Assembly (NCBI GenBank): GCA_022393335.1
Contig: JAJEKB010021351.1
Span: 93,027 to 157,026 of the forward strand
Direction: 5' to 3'
DNA: 64,000 bases
From: Macrotrachela quadricornifera
Lineage: Eukaryota > Rotifera > Eurotatoria > Philodinida > Philodinidae
This document shows, piece by piece, positions 23,068 through 35,758 of the stretch. The notes under the pieces are model-generated. The model had not been told where the DNA came from and did no database searches. It worked only from the letters and a program-made list of their open reading frames with translations. A program made the position numbers and the translations under genes. The number at the start of each line of letters is the position of its first letter. Within the stretch, counting starts at the first letter, position 1.

Positions 23068-23372
23068 ATGTTACCAGCACTGCGTTTACTACTTCTACTT
23101 CTTGTGATTAGCCAACATATAGTAGATGTCAATAGTCAATCAGGTTATGATTCAACTTGTACCTGTGACTCAGTTACATCGAGTGTCTGCATGAAATACA
23201 CCTGTTCAACGACCGTAAGATCAGCTAGTTGTTTTGCAGGCTCAAGTCAAATTTCTCTTGCTGATGGCACCTCAAAATCATTATCTGACATTCACATTGG
23301 TGATCAAGTACTTGTTAATCAACACAATGTTTATGAACCAATTACTTCTTTCATACATTCCAAACAAGAAGG
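23068..23372 (+). CDS. Secreted Hint (hedgehog/intein)-domain protein, partial
   Basis: The ATG at 23068 starts a signal peptide ([16 protein letters not shown]). A short Cys-rich spacer follows, with CTCDSV and CMKYTC. Then comes [16 protein letters not shown] followed by IGDQVLVNQ. The CFAG...ADGT...L...IGD pattern is the N-terminal block of Hint domains, where the Cys starts self-splicing or cholesterol-type autoprocessing in hedgehog proteins. The gene runs into the assembly gap at 23373. The other Hint blocks and any C-terminal exons are not visible. A frame at 23383-23493 may continue it. An AG just upstream (before GTGATCGAG) leaves open a 5' intron. Confidence 0.7.
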
Positions 23373-23382
23373 NNNNNNNNNN
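23373..23382. other. Assembly gap (10 N)
   Basis: Run of N bases inside the Hint gene; real size unknown. Confidence 1.
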
Positions 23383-23656
23383 GGAGGATCAAGATTAAAT
23401 GAAGAAATTCCTTGGATGTTACAAATCATGTTATATATAGAACAAATCATACGATGGTGTGGTGGGCAAATATTAATTGATAGTTACGTATGAAGAATAG
23501 TAATTTCAGTTAGACTTCTTCCAATGGACGATTTCATTAACTGCTTGCATGCACAATTATTTTTCTACCTTCATCTTTGCAATTTCTTCTCACTTATGAT
23601 TAATATTCTGTCTGCGTTATAAGCTTAAGGTCCACTTTTTTCTGTTTTTTTAATAT

Positions 23657-23863
23657 TTGTGCTTCGCTCTTCTAACGGTAAGAAACATAGTTGATTTATA
23701 TATGTTAGTGGTCGATTATTTGAAATTTATTGGCGATAAATGTAAAAAATTTAAAAGATCTTTTCCTGAAATCATTCCTACTATAATCGATACTAATCAA
23801 TATTTCTTTCATAATAAATATAAATTCGATGACACAACATGTTATCACAATCATCGGCCTTAG
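23657..23863 (+). other. Possible terminal exon conserved in both duplication copies
   Basis: The last part of this frame (D-x-CKKFK-x-SF, IDTNQYFFHNKY, YHNHRP, stop) is preserved in the same frame and with the same stop at 29001-29156. Differences are mostly conservative substitutions, which suggests it was or is coding. It could be the 3' end of the Hint gene, but no splice link across the gap can be shown. Confidence 0.4.
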
Positions 23864-25192
23864 ATTTACTCAGTGAGACAACGTTAATAATAAGAAAAAA
23901 AGTTTTCTCTGTTCTTCCATTATAGAATTCGATCGAATAATATCTAGCCAAATTGTTGCTTGTAGCATAAAATTAAATTCGAGAACCTTCAAGACATTGT
24001 TATTAATTCTATAAATGATAAATTGCAACAGCTTCCAAATTCTTAACAATCTTCGGAACAGACATGTAATTTTTAGTCTCAATAGTTTACAACCTCCGAT
24101 TGTTTATAAGAATGGTCTCATTGAAAAATCAAGCAACTTCTCGAAGAAATTAACAATTCAAGTTTTATAGTGCTTGACGATGAGGTTTAGTAAAAATGGT
24201 ATGGTTAAAAGGTGTCCTATAAAAAATTATTCTAGATTGAAAGATATGGAAAACTATACGTGGAAACACATTTGGAATCTGATCAAATAGGAACCCAATC
24301 TTTTTTTTACAAAGGACAATCATAAGTTCCGGAAGTATTTTCGTTTTTACTGAGTAAATCATAGTTTTGAAAATCTTTCTTTTGAACGAATTTCTGAATA
24401 TTTGATAAAAAAATATTTTCAAAACTATGATTGACCCAATAAAAACAAGTTTATTTTGAGAACTTTTTAATCAGTCCATCCCATGTAAAAATGGTTCATT
24501 AAATTGAAATTTAACAAAATTTAACAAAACTTAATGTTACCTTTTTGACCTTGAAAACGCGTTAAAAATTATATTTTAACCGACTCTCATGCATTTTTCT
24601 TCGTTTTCAAGTGTAAACGACGAGTACTACGTGAAAGTCCGTTAAAAGACCAATCTTTAACGCATTTTTAAGGTCAAAAACGTAACATCAAGTTTTGTTA
24701 AATCTCAATTTAACGAACCATTTTTACATGGGATGTAACTAAACACAATTAATCTTATCATTATTTGTGTTTTCGAGGATCCCTAACTGTCAAATGAGAA
24801 ACGAAATTTTGTTTGTTTCAAATATTACGGGTTCTGTCTACATGAATTTATCAGGAAAATGCATTGTATATATAAAAATTAGATTTCTTATATGAACGTG
24901 TAACTTGAAAATTACGTTTTTCTTTTGTTATGAACATGAAGGAATTAAGAATCTTTTAATATTTCAAGAATTAATTTAGTTTTATTAGAAAAAATCAAAC
25001 TGTTTTTAATCATATTTTCAAATAATTTTAGCATACGTTACAAAAATAATTTTACTACATTTTATTCTTTTTTATATGGAAGACAGAATTAGAGTAATGT
25101 TCAATGATTTCATTCTTTGTAATGTAATTTGAAAAGTTTTAATTTCCATAGGATTGAGTGTAACGATTGTATTCTTTAAATAATTTAAATCC
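23690..25192 (+). repeat. Direct segmental duplication, copy 1
   Basis: Matches 29010-30055 over most of its length. Shared landmarks are a coding-like end (frame to 23863, ending YHNHRP then stop), an ACAACGTTAATAATAAGAAA block, and an AAAACTATGATTGA block. Copy 1 carries an extra 259-bp MITE at 24477-24735. Similarity stops at 25192, next to the TIR element at 25205. Confidence 0.75.
24477..24735. mobile_element. 259-bp foldback MITE
   Basis: Ends CATCCCATGTAAAAATGGTT and its inverse; the arms stay complementary almost to the centre (for example TTGACCTTGAAAACGCG against the opposite arm). The paralogous site near 29699 lacks it: the flanks AGTC and TGTAA are nearly joined there. Confidence 0.75.
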
Positions 25193-25204
25193 AGGGGCGT
25201 ACCG

Positions 25205-26481
25205 CACAGTGGGACATACCAGGCGGACATGTAACTTTTTTGGGTTGAAAATGGATTTGCATAGCTTAGAAGTGGCCATACATCACTTAGAATATCATCC
25301 TAAACAAAATAAACCATTTTTTGAAAAAACAAATTTTTGCTCAAAAAAAGCCTGTGGGGGACCTCAGCCACATTTCTCGAAACAATTTTTTTATTAGAAA
25401 ATATATATCGTTTTGTACACCATTCGACGCGGTTTTACGTGCCAATTCCGAATATCACCTTGGTTTTTCGTTAAGATGCTTATTTAAGGAAAAAAAACAC
25501 AGATGACTTTTTTTCTAAGTTTTCCCTGCATAAAGGTCAAAATTTTTTTTTCAGAAAACTGCTTTTATTATATATGATTCGACGCAGCTCGGCGAGCTGG
25601 TTCCGAATATCACTTTAGTTTTGCACCAAAATGATGCCTTGTTTCAAAAAAATAGGGATTCGGCGGCAAAAACCTCATTTTTTAGGAGACTCATAGCACC
25701 GGTTAAACTCAACACCGCAAAGTTGCGCTATGGCCAGCGATGAATCAGACATGGAAGAATAATTACTGAAAGTTTGAGATCGATCGCACTTAAACTCTTT
25801 GTAGCGTTTTAAAAATACGGAAAGGGTGTTTTTCAAAAGTTTGTCGAGCCAGGAACCAATTTTTTTTTTTTAGAAATACTACTTGTTATATATGATTCGA
25901 TGCAGTTTCGTGAGCTGATTCCGAATATCACGTTGGTTTTGTGTCAAAATATTCTCATTTTCTCAAAATGAGCCATTCCTGGGCGGAAACCTGGGTTTTT
26001 GTGAGGCCCCTAGCTCGGCCTGTGTTCACTAATGCAACATTGCGCTATGGTCAATGATAAATCACCCAAAGAAGAATGGATGGTAAAAATTTGAGCTCAA
26101 TCGGGCGAAAATTCTTTGTAGCGTTCACAAAATACGGTCTGACCTGTTTTTTGACGTAGTATGGGTCCAACAATAATTTTTTTTCTATCCCATTTTTGGT
26201 TCAATCGAAATAATTTTTTCATGCAATATAGCTTATTTGTCAATCATTCGTTTCAGATAGTTTTTCTTTTTAAAATGTTTTGAGAAGTTCAGAAAAAGAA
26301 TGGTTTCCGTATAATTATCGATTTATGAACAATTTTTGAGAATGAGCATTTTTAGGGGTATGACTTGATTTCTGGAAATTTAGTTTTAGGGTAAGATAGA
26401 CTGGCCATAGACGTATTCATTCCAATATTTGAACTTTGGAAAATAGAGATATCGGTCATGTCCGCCTGGTTCCCCACTGTG
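25205..26481. mobile_element. TIR element of about 1.28 kb with internal repeats, family unknown
   Basis: The left end is CACAGTGGGACATACCAGGC and the right end, inverted, is CACAGTGGGGAACCAGGC; both continue GGACATG. Inside, three imperfect copies of a module containing TTCCGAATATCAC lie near 25446, 25604 and 25918. Two copies of a longer block (TTGCGCTATGG ... CTTTGTAGCGTT) are near 25723 and 26042. No transposase frame and no clear target duplication were found, so the family is not assigned. Confidence 0.6.
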
Positions 26482-26578
26482 TGTTGTCGTCGAATTCATC
26501 AGAAAGAAACCTAAAACGTTTGAATGGTTTGCTAATGCAACTATACAACCAGGACCAATAAACTGAAAAACATAATAC

Positions 26579-27129
26579 TCAAGGTGAAAAAAATTGAATA
26601 TTTATTATCTCATTTATAACTTTTTCACAAATATGAGTGGTTCCTTCAAATGAATCATTTATTGTTATTTTTTTCGATCGGTATTTAGTTAAATTTTTAT
26701 TTAATTTATTGTCATATTGCAATTTGAGTTGTATTGCAAGTTCATCAATTATGGTACACACATTAGAAACTTCCACAGATGTATCGGATTTACTAAATCC
26801 TATTCAAATTAAAAAAAGAGCAAATTGTTGTTCACTATTTGTAAAAATGAATATACCGGAACATGTTGTAATTAAACTATAGGAAGCAAGACCTTTTTTC
26901 ATATATTTACAGTTATCAAGTAAAATTGTTGATTGATTTGAACAATAAGCTATTGACGACGTTGTAACTATACAGCAAGGACACGAACACCTTGAAGCAA
27001 GAACTTTGCTTATGTTTCAAAAATTTTTGTTATTTCTGATCCATAAATTTCAATAAGATTATAATCAGTCATATTTGCGTAATCAAAATTACGGCAGAAA
27101 AGATTCTCTGGTATTACATCAGTTGCCCT
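26579..27129 (-). pseudogene. Broken coding sequence of unknown family
   Basis: After an acceptor-like TTCATTTCAG, minus-strand coding-like text begins at 27129 (ATDVIPENLFCRNFDYANM...). It meets a stop, resumes in another frame as a Cys-rich segment (ASRCSCPCCIVTTSS... to about 26820), meets another stop, and resumes to the end at 26579 (VSNVCTIIDELAIQLKLQY...). The good amino acid texture in three pieces suggests a recently disabled gene. Further traces may reach 27480. I do not recognise the family. Confidence 0.4.
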
Positions 27130-29000
27130 CTGAAATGAATAAATAAACTTTTAGTTTTAGAATTTGTAGTGAGAAAATAACTTTCAATGAAACTATTCTT
27201 TATTGTATTACAATAAGACATTCAGAAACTATCTTCGCTTGAAACTCTATTTAACCTTTTATCAAATTTCACTGAGCGTTTTAAATAATCTGGATTCATT
27301 TTCATATATGAGAAGCTGTAGGTACTAGAATCAGATCGATTTTTCATTATAAACTTTCCGTAAAAATCTTTTTATATTCGCGAATGTCCAAATCAGGATA
27401 TTAATTCTTTATTTGAACTCGAATCCTTCTTTATCATTAAACACTTTAGCGTGCAACACAGTATGCAGATGGAATAGGAACATATCTAGCAACATCTTAA
27501 TTTGTTTTTAATAAACTGGATAGTTCTTGTCTTATGCAAAATAAGTCACTATTTATTTAACGATGTATGATAGATTTTTTTTTTTAGCTAAAAATTCAGA
27601 AGTATAAGTTATGCTAAATTTGCCTAAAATGTTGTTACAACTTAAATTTCTATTTCTTCTAAGAGTAATGCTCTGGAAAAAAAACTAGATAATACGTTAA
27701 AGGCATTTTCTAAGTGCCGAAAAACTGAAAAAAAGTTAATTTTAAATAGAATAAAAAGTTAATTGTTGTGACGGCCTTCAAAAAACTATACCAACTTTTA
27801 GAAGTTGATGCCGGAGTAGCATAGACATTCGTTTCAGATAAATAGAAAATTTTGACCATGATAGAGGGCAAGCTCAGCAACAACAATTTAAAATGGCTTC
27901 ATTTTTGGACGATTTTCTTGTGAATTATTGATGTAATAATATTTCGTTTAATATGTATAATGAACTGAAGGCACTTCGCTCATGTGAATTAAAAAACATT
28001 AATACTCTAACCCATGATGAACACATGAAAATATTGGTATACATGTCTCTATTTCTTTACCAACACATATTATGTCATTACCTAATATATATCAATCAAC
28101 TTCTAGATCCCACTGTTTTTTTGCCATTTATCTATCAAAAACAATGATTATGTGGTTGTAAAACTCAATTTATATTCAATTATATCTTTTATTTCAAGAA
28201 CTATTATCCTAAATGTAAATCAAAAAGCAAAAATAGCATTTTCTGTGACCAAAACTAGGAACATTAGTTTGTTTTCACTATGTAAAATAATTATAAATAA
28301 AAATAATAAGAAGTATAAATAAATACAAATATAAGCATAAATAACTTGAAAAAACTTGAGTGCCAATAAATATAAATCAAATCTCCAGTCATAAAATTAA
28401 TATAAATAAAAGCTTTATATTCATAAAATGATAATAAAGAAAATCTTTATCTCTATTTTATAAATACAAGTGATACTTTTTTAGATCAAATTTTTTACAT
28501 TAGTATTTAAGAATGCAAGAAAGTTAACTTACTCTATTTGAATATTGTACTACATAGTTTTTCATTATAGCACACCAATGAAATACTGAAATTATTTTAA
28601 TATGATTATTTCGATTGTATAATTGGTGCATTTGAACCATGGTTTCTAAGAACTTATGTTGTTCCATTAGATAAGATTTTTTTTGAAGACTATCGAATCT
28701 GAAAAAGAAAATCAAATGAAGATTGTTTTTAGACCTGGCACTTTATCTTTTTTTTCCTATCAACGAAGTAAAGTAAACTAAAGTGAATTATAATATGGAT
28801 AGAAGAAATACGAGTCACATTTTTCGTTCTATTGTTGTACATGTGGGGTAAAATGAATTTCTTTCTCGTCTGTCTTGTATCTCCACATGGAAAGGATATT
28901 TTTCTTGCATAGATAACGTTATATAACAGCAGAACGAAAGAGTGGCTCGTATTTCTTTCATCGCTAATACTTGAACTTTATCGTTCCTCCACTAGTCTGA
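27130..29000. other. AT-rich intergenic with simple sequence and one small inverted repeat
   Basis: 28290-28470 is built of ATAAATA-type units. An inverted repeat of about 35-bp arms (AGAAATACGAG ... CGTTCT and its inverse) spans about 28800-28970 and looks like a small MITE. No gene recognised. Confidence 0.45.
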
Positions 29001-29009
29001 CTATTTAAT

Positions 29010-30055
29010 TACTTGAAACCTATTGATGATAACTGTAAAAAATTTAAAAGCTCTTTTTCAGAAATCATTGTTACTACAATCGATACCAACCAGTATTTCT
29101 TTCATAATAAATATGAATTCGATAACACAACATTTTACCACAATCATCGGCCATGACATTACACAGCGAGACAACGTTAATAATAAGAAAAAGAGCTTTC
29201 GCTATTTCTCCATCATAAGATTCAATGAAATAATGTCTAACCATAATGATGCCTGAAGCATACGGTTAAATTTAAGAACCTTCAAGAGATTGTTATTAAT
29301 TCTATAAATGATAAATTGCAACAGCTCCCATATTCTTAACAATCTTCGGAACAGAGATGTAATTTTTAGTCTCTCAATATTCTATGACTTTCGATTGTCT
29401 GTAAAAATGATCTCATTGAAAAATTAACAATTCAGATTATTATAATACTTGACGGTGAGGGTGAGCAAAAACGGCATAGTTCAAAGATGTTCCACGAGAA
29501 ATTATATCACATTGGAAGATATGGATAACTACGTGGAAACATATTTTGAATTTGACTAGATAAGAAACTTACTGATTAAATCATAGTTTTGAAAATCTTT
29601 CTTTTGAACGAATATTCTGAACGTTTGATAAAAAAAATATTTTCAGAATTATGATTGACTCAATAAAAACGAATTTATTTTAAGAACATTTTAAGTAGTC
29701 TATGTAATTAAACACAATTAATTTCATCATTATTTGTATTTTCGAGGATATTTAATGGTCAAATGAGTAACAAGATTTTGTTTGCTTCAAATATTATGCA
29801 TTTTTGTTTGGTTATCAGCAGCATGAAGGAAGTAAAAATCTTTCGATATTTCGAAAATTAATTTTATTTTATTAGAAAAATCAAACAATTGTTTTTAAGC
29901 ATATTTTTAAAGAATTTTACTACATTTTATTTTATTTAATATGGAAGACAGAATAAGTATAATATTCAATGATTTTATTCAGTGTAATGTAATTTGAAAA
30001 GTTTTAATTTCCATTGGATTGAGTGTAACGACTATATTCTTCGAATAATTTGAAC
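29010..30055 (+). repeat. Direct segmental duplication, copy 2
   Basis: Counterpart of 23690-25192, lacking the 259-bp MITE. It contains the coding-like end 29001-29156 with the same final YHNHRP and stop, and ends just before the 3' end of the alpha-mannosidase gene. Confidence 0.75.
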
Positions 30056-30105
30056 CTAAAATATCAAAAACTCAATATATTAACTAATAACAAATTTATT
30101 CATTT

Positions 30106-33100
30106 TTAAATACTTGTTGATTTCCAATAAGATGATTCATTATTATTTGTTTTCCAAACAAGACGTGTCATTTCACTCAATGGATAATTACCTGCAAGTG
30201 TTAATTCAATGAAATCATTAATTTTACCTAACTGATTAAATAAAATTTGTAAATCAATTTGAACTGGCTTTGAAAAAATTGCATCTTCATTTATTTCAAA
30301 GTAATGTTCAATTCGTATAAGATATATTTTTGGTGCCAATTGATCAAATGTTAATAAATGAATATTATATGGTAATGATTCATTTAATGCTGACCATGTT
30401 TGACGATAATTATTTGAATAATTAGCATAAGATATTTTTGGTAATGCATATGTACTAATTGGACTCATGAAAAGATGTTGAGCAGAAGGACGATGATAAA
30501 GAGCACTTGATTCAGGTGGTTCAAGAATAAGAAAATGTCTACCACGTATAACAAGACCTTTACCATATGCGGTTTCATTCATTGGTTCACCAACACCTTG
30601 TGAATCATCATAAAGTGTACGACGATGAACCATAAGTTCAACTGAACCATCATGCATACTTGAACCACCTTCAGATCGATCTTAAAATAAATTTAAAAAA
30701 GTTTATATATAAAATTTTGAAAAAAAAAATCCTTTTCAATACCTGTAAGTATTGTCATTTGTCTATGATTATCTTTAATCCAAATACGACTTACAACTGG
30801 ATAATAATTTCCACTAACATTTTCATATACAGTATAATTATATGATAGTCGATAATCTCTTTTACGTTCAAGTACTTGACGTCCATTAGCATCCGTAAAA
30901 AAAATTCCATTACTTGGAATATCTGTATCATAACGCATAATTATTTCTTTACCAAGATTATCTTCAATTGGTATTGGTCCAACAATCCATTCAATTTCAA
31001 CTATTCGTGCACCATCATAAACTCTTATTTCTTGACTAGCCCATTCATTATAAATAATTAATGCTGTTTGAACTTGATCAGCATATGTACATGTTCTTAT
31101 TTATAATTATAGAATATTTTTAATGAAGAAGAATAATATTTTTATACTTACATATTACGTGAATTACTAACTGGTAATGTATTAGATGTTAATGGACGAA
31201 AGAAATAAGCACCTGATGCTTGAAATTCTGGACTAGAATTATTACCTAGAAAACCTAAAGTCAAAAATAATATAATTTCAAGACGCGTTAAAAACTAGCC
31301 TTAAACCAAATAAATCTATATGAAGTTTGAGTATAAATTTTTTTAAATTGACACATAGAATTTTGGACGTATCTCAGTTGTTCATTTCGAATCTGAATTA
31401 GACCATTAGAAAAAAATCCGTAAGTATTTCTTCAGACAACTTTTTTTATAGCTTTTCATAATGCATCTTATGGCGAAACGTGATCTACAAGGAATGTTAA
31501 AGTCTTTGTTTATCTCTCCCACAGACCATGATTTTTGTATAAAAATATGCGATACGTTTTATAATGCAAAGCGATTTTCCAATAAACAATTGAAAAAAGG
31601 CAATATTTAACTAATTATTAATTAATATATCCAAAAAATTCTGTGTTTTCATGACTAATGGATTAATTATTGCATGGTATTCTAATAGAACCGCTGAACT
31701 TTTGTTCAAGTATGATATCTTATTTGAGGGTAATGGTCTAGTCGAGGAATCCTGCAGCAAGGGTGCTAATAGCTTTTTAATAAATTTCAGCATTTACACC
31801 GAAATACGTCCTACATCATATTTACCGATTTAAAAAATTCTATATTCAATCAATTATTAATACTTACTTGTATACCAATAAAAACCTTGTGCAGAAAATA
31901 CTGCTATAAGATTTTCATCTCTATTAGTAATATTATTTAAATTTCCTTGACCATCAAATTCAATTCGAAGATGCTTAATGATAAAAAAAACAAAATAATT
32001 TACAAATAAATCTTTTTTTATTTATTATTTACTTCATTTTGAAGTATGCATGCTTCATTATGTGTTATTCTTATTGTAGATTCTTCTTCCATTGTTGTAT
32101 CAGCTAATAAAAATATATATTTATAAGAAATGAAAACTATTATTCATTACTTTTAGCTTCAAAATAATAAGTATTAAAACCAAGTGCTGGTATAGGTGTT
32201 CGAAATAATAATTCATATTGAGCAGAACTTGTTCGACCAGGAATATTTTTTGTTGGTTGAGATATTGGAATAAACTAAATAAATAAAAATATTTCAAAAG
32301 AAAAAATAAAATTAATTTCTTACATCAGCTGCAATCGTTTCACCTGTTGGACTTCGTATTGTATATTTTTTTGTAACTGGTACACGAACCATATTTTCAA
32401 TTGGTTGAATATTTGGATTCCATATTGTTAATGTAAACTATTTAAGAATTTATAAATAAACAAAAAAAATTTTTCAAAAATAAGTTTTATTTACATTTTC
32501 TTGATTTTCAATTGGTATACATTCGCTTATATTTGAAAATGTACAAAGAAATTGCATTGGTATTGGTAATGTTTGATTTTCTTTTGATAATAATTTTTTA
32601 TAAGCTTCATTAATAACATACTAAAAAGAAATTTTTTTAAAACAATTTGTTGTTTTTTCTTTTTTTACAAGTGCAGAATCAATTCCTTGTGATAATCGTT
32701 GTGCATAATCATCAGCAACATGTTGTTTTTCAGTTCCACTAACAGCATCATGATGTTGAACAACACCCATTGCTTCACCTATATATATATATTAATAATT
32801 AATTATATCGGAGAAAATATCTTTATTTATACTTAAAGGAAAAATTTTATCACGTAATGTCATATTTGAAAATGCATTAAGTTGTTTTGTTACTTGATGA
32901 ATATTATTTGAATAACGTTCATATTGTTTTAATGCTGGTCTAGATGTAAAATAACCATTCCAAAGACCATGTTGACTATATGATATTGGAAAGAAATCAT
33001 CTGTTTTTGTTGTCCAAGTTTTATTAGCTTGATTTAATGCATATAAATAACATGAAGGAGTAGAATAAAATAGATTAACATCACTTCCATTTGATTGCTA

Positions 33101-34433
33101 AATTGAATTTAGATTTTATTTTCTTATATTAATCTATTTCAAAAGTCTTCTATATAAAAGCGAAGTATCTCGATTATTACTTTTCAATTGCCCTAAGTAT
33201 TTATCGATAATTACCTGAGCATTAACATATTTAATTAATTTTTCTAAATTTTTAAACCATTCATTTGAATTTTCATAATGAAAATCACTACCCATTGTCA
33301 TCATTATATGATTTGTTGTAAAACTACGTGCCTAAAAACAAAAAAAAACATTATATATTAAATTCAAAGTAAAATCAACTTGAATATGTGCTGCATCAAT
33401 AAATGCTTGAACTCGTTCTGGTACATCATAATCATGTAATCGTGGATCATCCTATATAAATATTATTTACAAAGAAAAAAAATCGAAATAATTAATTAAC
33501 TTTAATAGGTTCATCATGACAACGAAAATCAAAACAAAAAGATTGTGGTGCTGTATAAACTCTTGGTAAAACACCAGTAAATAACCAACTTTGTTCATCT
33601 AAATTAGGATTTGCTTTCCAAATCATTTCCATTGTTTTAGTTATATTTCGTTGAATATAATCTTGAAAATCAATTCGTCCAAAAAATAATCCATCAAAAC
33701 CCATCTAGAAAATTAAAATTTATTCAAAAAAAAAGAAATTCGTTTTTTAATCAAATTAACTAACAAGTGCAAAAAGTGATGCAACTTCTCTTGAATGACC
33801 AAATGGATCAATTTGCCAGCCAAGTTTAGGTCGACCACATTCTCCAAATTGATCACGTAAAAATTCTGCACCTAAACTATGTTGATCAATAATTGAATTA
33901 TAATGTGTTACACCTTCATCATGCATTGACCATCCACCAGATATAAATTCAAGACGACGTTCATTAACAAGTTGTCGTACTGTATTTTTCATATCTTCAG
34001 TTTGTTGTATCCACCAACGCCAAAAAAAAGCTATTTCAACATAAATAAATCGACGATCAGGATTTTCAACTAATTCGGGAATAACTGAATCAAGAATATA
34101 TTGAACAGCAGCATGTTGAATATCATTACGTTCTAAAATTAAATAAAAAATATGCATATTTAATAAAAAAAAAAAATTTCTAACGGCCATAATAATATTG
34201 TTCTACAGTTTTTAGCCAACCAACATCATCATGAGTATGTGGAACAATATGAACATTAAGTTTATCAGGTTTGCCTAAGTTACATGCCTATAAATGAGAT
34301 ATAAAATATTATTTTTAAGTTAAATAATAATGCTTACATCGTAACCACAACCATCGAATGGTTTCAATGGTGCTCCAAAACATTCAAAAATAAAGACAGT
34401 AAATACAATTACACAATACATCCTAATGCGCAT
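30106..34433 (-). CDS. MAN2B1-like: Alpha-mannosidase, glycoside hydrolase family 38 (lysosomal type)
   Basis: Sixteen exons with GT-AG introns join in frame to 2,898 nt (965 residues): 34433-34338, 34287-34185, 34132-33765, 33704-33501, 33451-33380, 33331-33215, 33097-32833, 32778-32669, 32620-32495, 32437-32324, 32274-32151, 32103-32033, 31973-31868, 31245-31152, 31095-30743 and 30680-30106. Human lysosomal MAN2B1 has 1,011. A signal peptide ([20 protein letters not shown]) leads. The motif PHTHDDVGW gives zinc ligands His51 and Asp53. WQIDPFGHS gives the nucleophile Asp175. QHHDAVSGT (His418) gives another zinc ligand. The C-terminal beta domains carry RSEGGSS and ELMVHRR. The family removes alpha-linked mannose from N-glycans in lysosomes. 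All key residues are present and no stop interrupts it, so it is probably functional. One intron (31867-31246) is long, 622 nt; most others are 43-120 nt. Confidence 0.93.
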
Positions 34434-34849
34434 TTTTTTTAATCTTTTAATTGAAATGAAAAATTAGTAAATTAAATGAAAATTATAAAGTATAACCAAA
34501 TAAAAAAAAAGATAACATGATATTAAATGAAAATGTTGGTATTTGGCATACCTTTTATTTACGAAGGGGTTATCATGATAAGGCTATATGCTGAAAATAG
34601 TTGTGTAAGTATTTTCTAACAAGACTCAACTGATATCATTTGGTTTTAATCAAATATTTAAACTAGACACTATTCATATACAATCATAAATAAAACATAA
34701 TGTATTAGTTTTTGGAATAATACAAGAATTTATTATTCTATTTAATATCTATTAACAGTAATGACAATTAATCTACACATGTTGATTAATTAACATAAAA
34801 AGAGTAATGAGGTTTTATAACTGAATATTGATTATAATGAATTTTAAAA

Positions 34850-35758
34850 AAAAATTGTTGAATGTCATTTAAGAACAGATTTTGAAGATACGAAGAGAAA
34901 CAAAAGAAAACTGTACTTAAAAAATTTCCTTTAATATTTACTCAATATTTGAAACAGAAAATTTTGGATGTATTTCAATAAATAAATTTGAACGTAATAT
35001 ATTCATCTTTGTAATTACATTTTATTTTCAGTTCATTTGTTTGATGAATTACTTTAAGCTGAAAGCTAAGGATGTAATATTAATATGACAAATGTCAAAT
35101 TATGCTGATGGCAAATATTATTTATTCAAAATTTTCTAGGATGTATTATGTAAAGAGTTTAAATTTGTTTTTCTCTCTACTTTCTATGATAGCTTTATTT
35201 AAATCTGTAAATATTACATTTCAAAATTATTTTGCTACTTGATCAAGAAATAAAAAGAGATTTTTTTCTTTTATATTATATTAAGTAATAGGAAAAACAA
35301 TAGTGTATACAATTTAGTTTGTTATCAAGATTTATTTTAATTTTGTACTGTTTTTCACGTAGTTTATACTGAATAAACTAAAGTTTTTTTAATAGCTTAT
35401 CTTATTAACTATAAAATAAATCATTATGACAGACAATCATATAAAAGTATGATTGATGTGATATTGTCTGTGCGTGTACACAATTTATCTATTAATGAAA
35501 TAAATAAATTCTTTTATTAATATAAAATAACATATGTCTTTGCTCATTTTTTCAAATGAATTTTTTAAGAAAGTACATATGTTATGAAGAAATAACGGTT
35601 TTTAATATTATTTGTCTTTTGTATGTGTATCAAGAAATGCTCATAGGTAACTTTTCTGCTCCATCTGTAATATTATATTATGAATCTTTTTTCTTAATTT
35701 CTGTTGGTTAATCAGCTACTGTTTATTTAATATACTTACTAATATCATTTAATTATAG
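34850..35758 (+). repeat. Upstream block shared by receptor genes A and D, copy 1
   Basis: Directly repeated at about 58320-59284, upstream of the receptor gene at 59285. Shared landmarks are GAATGTCATTTAAGA, AATTACTTTAAGCTGAAAGC and a final TTAATTATAG immediately before the start codon. The TATAG before the ATG looks like an acceptor, so a 5'-UTR intron is possible. Confidence 0.7.
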
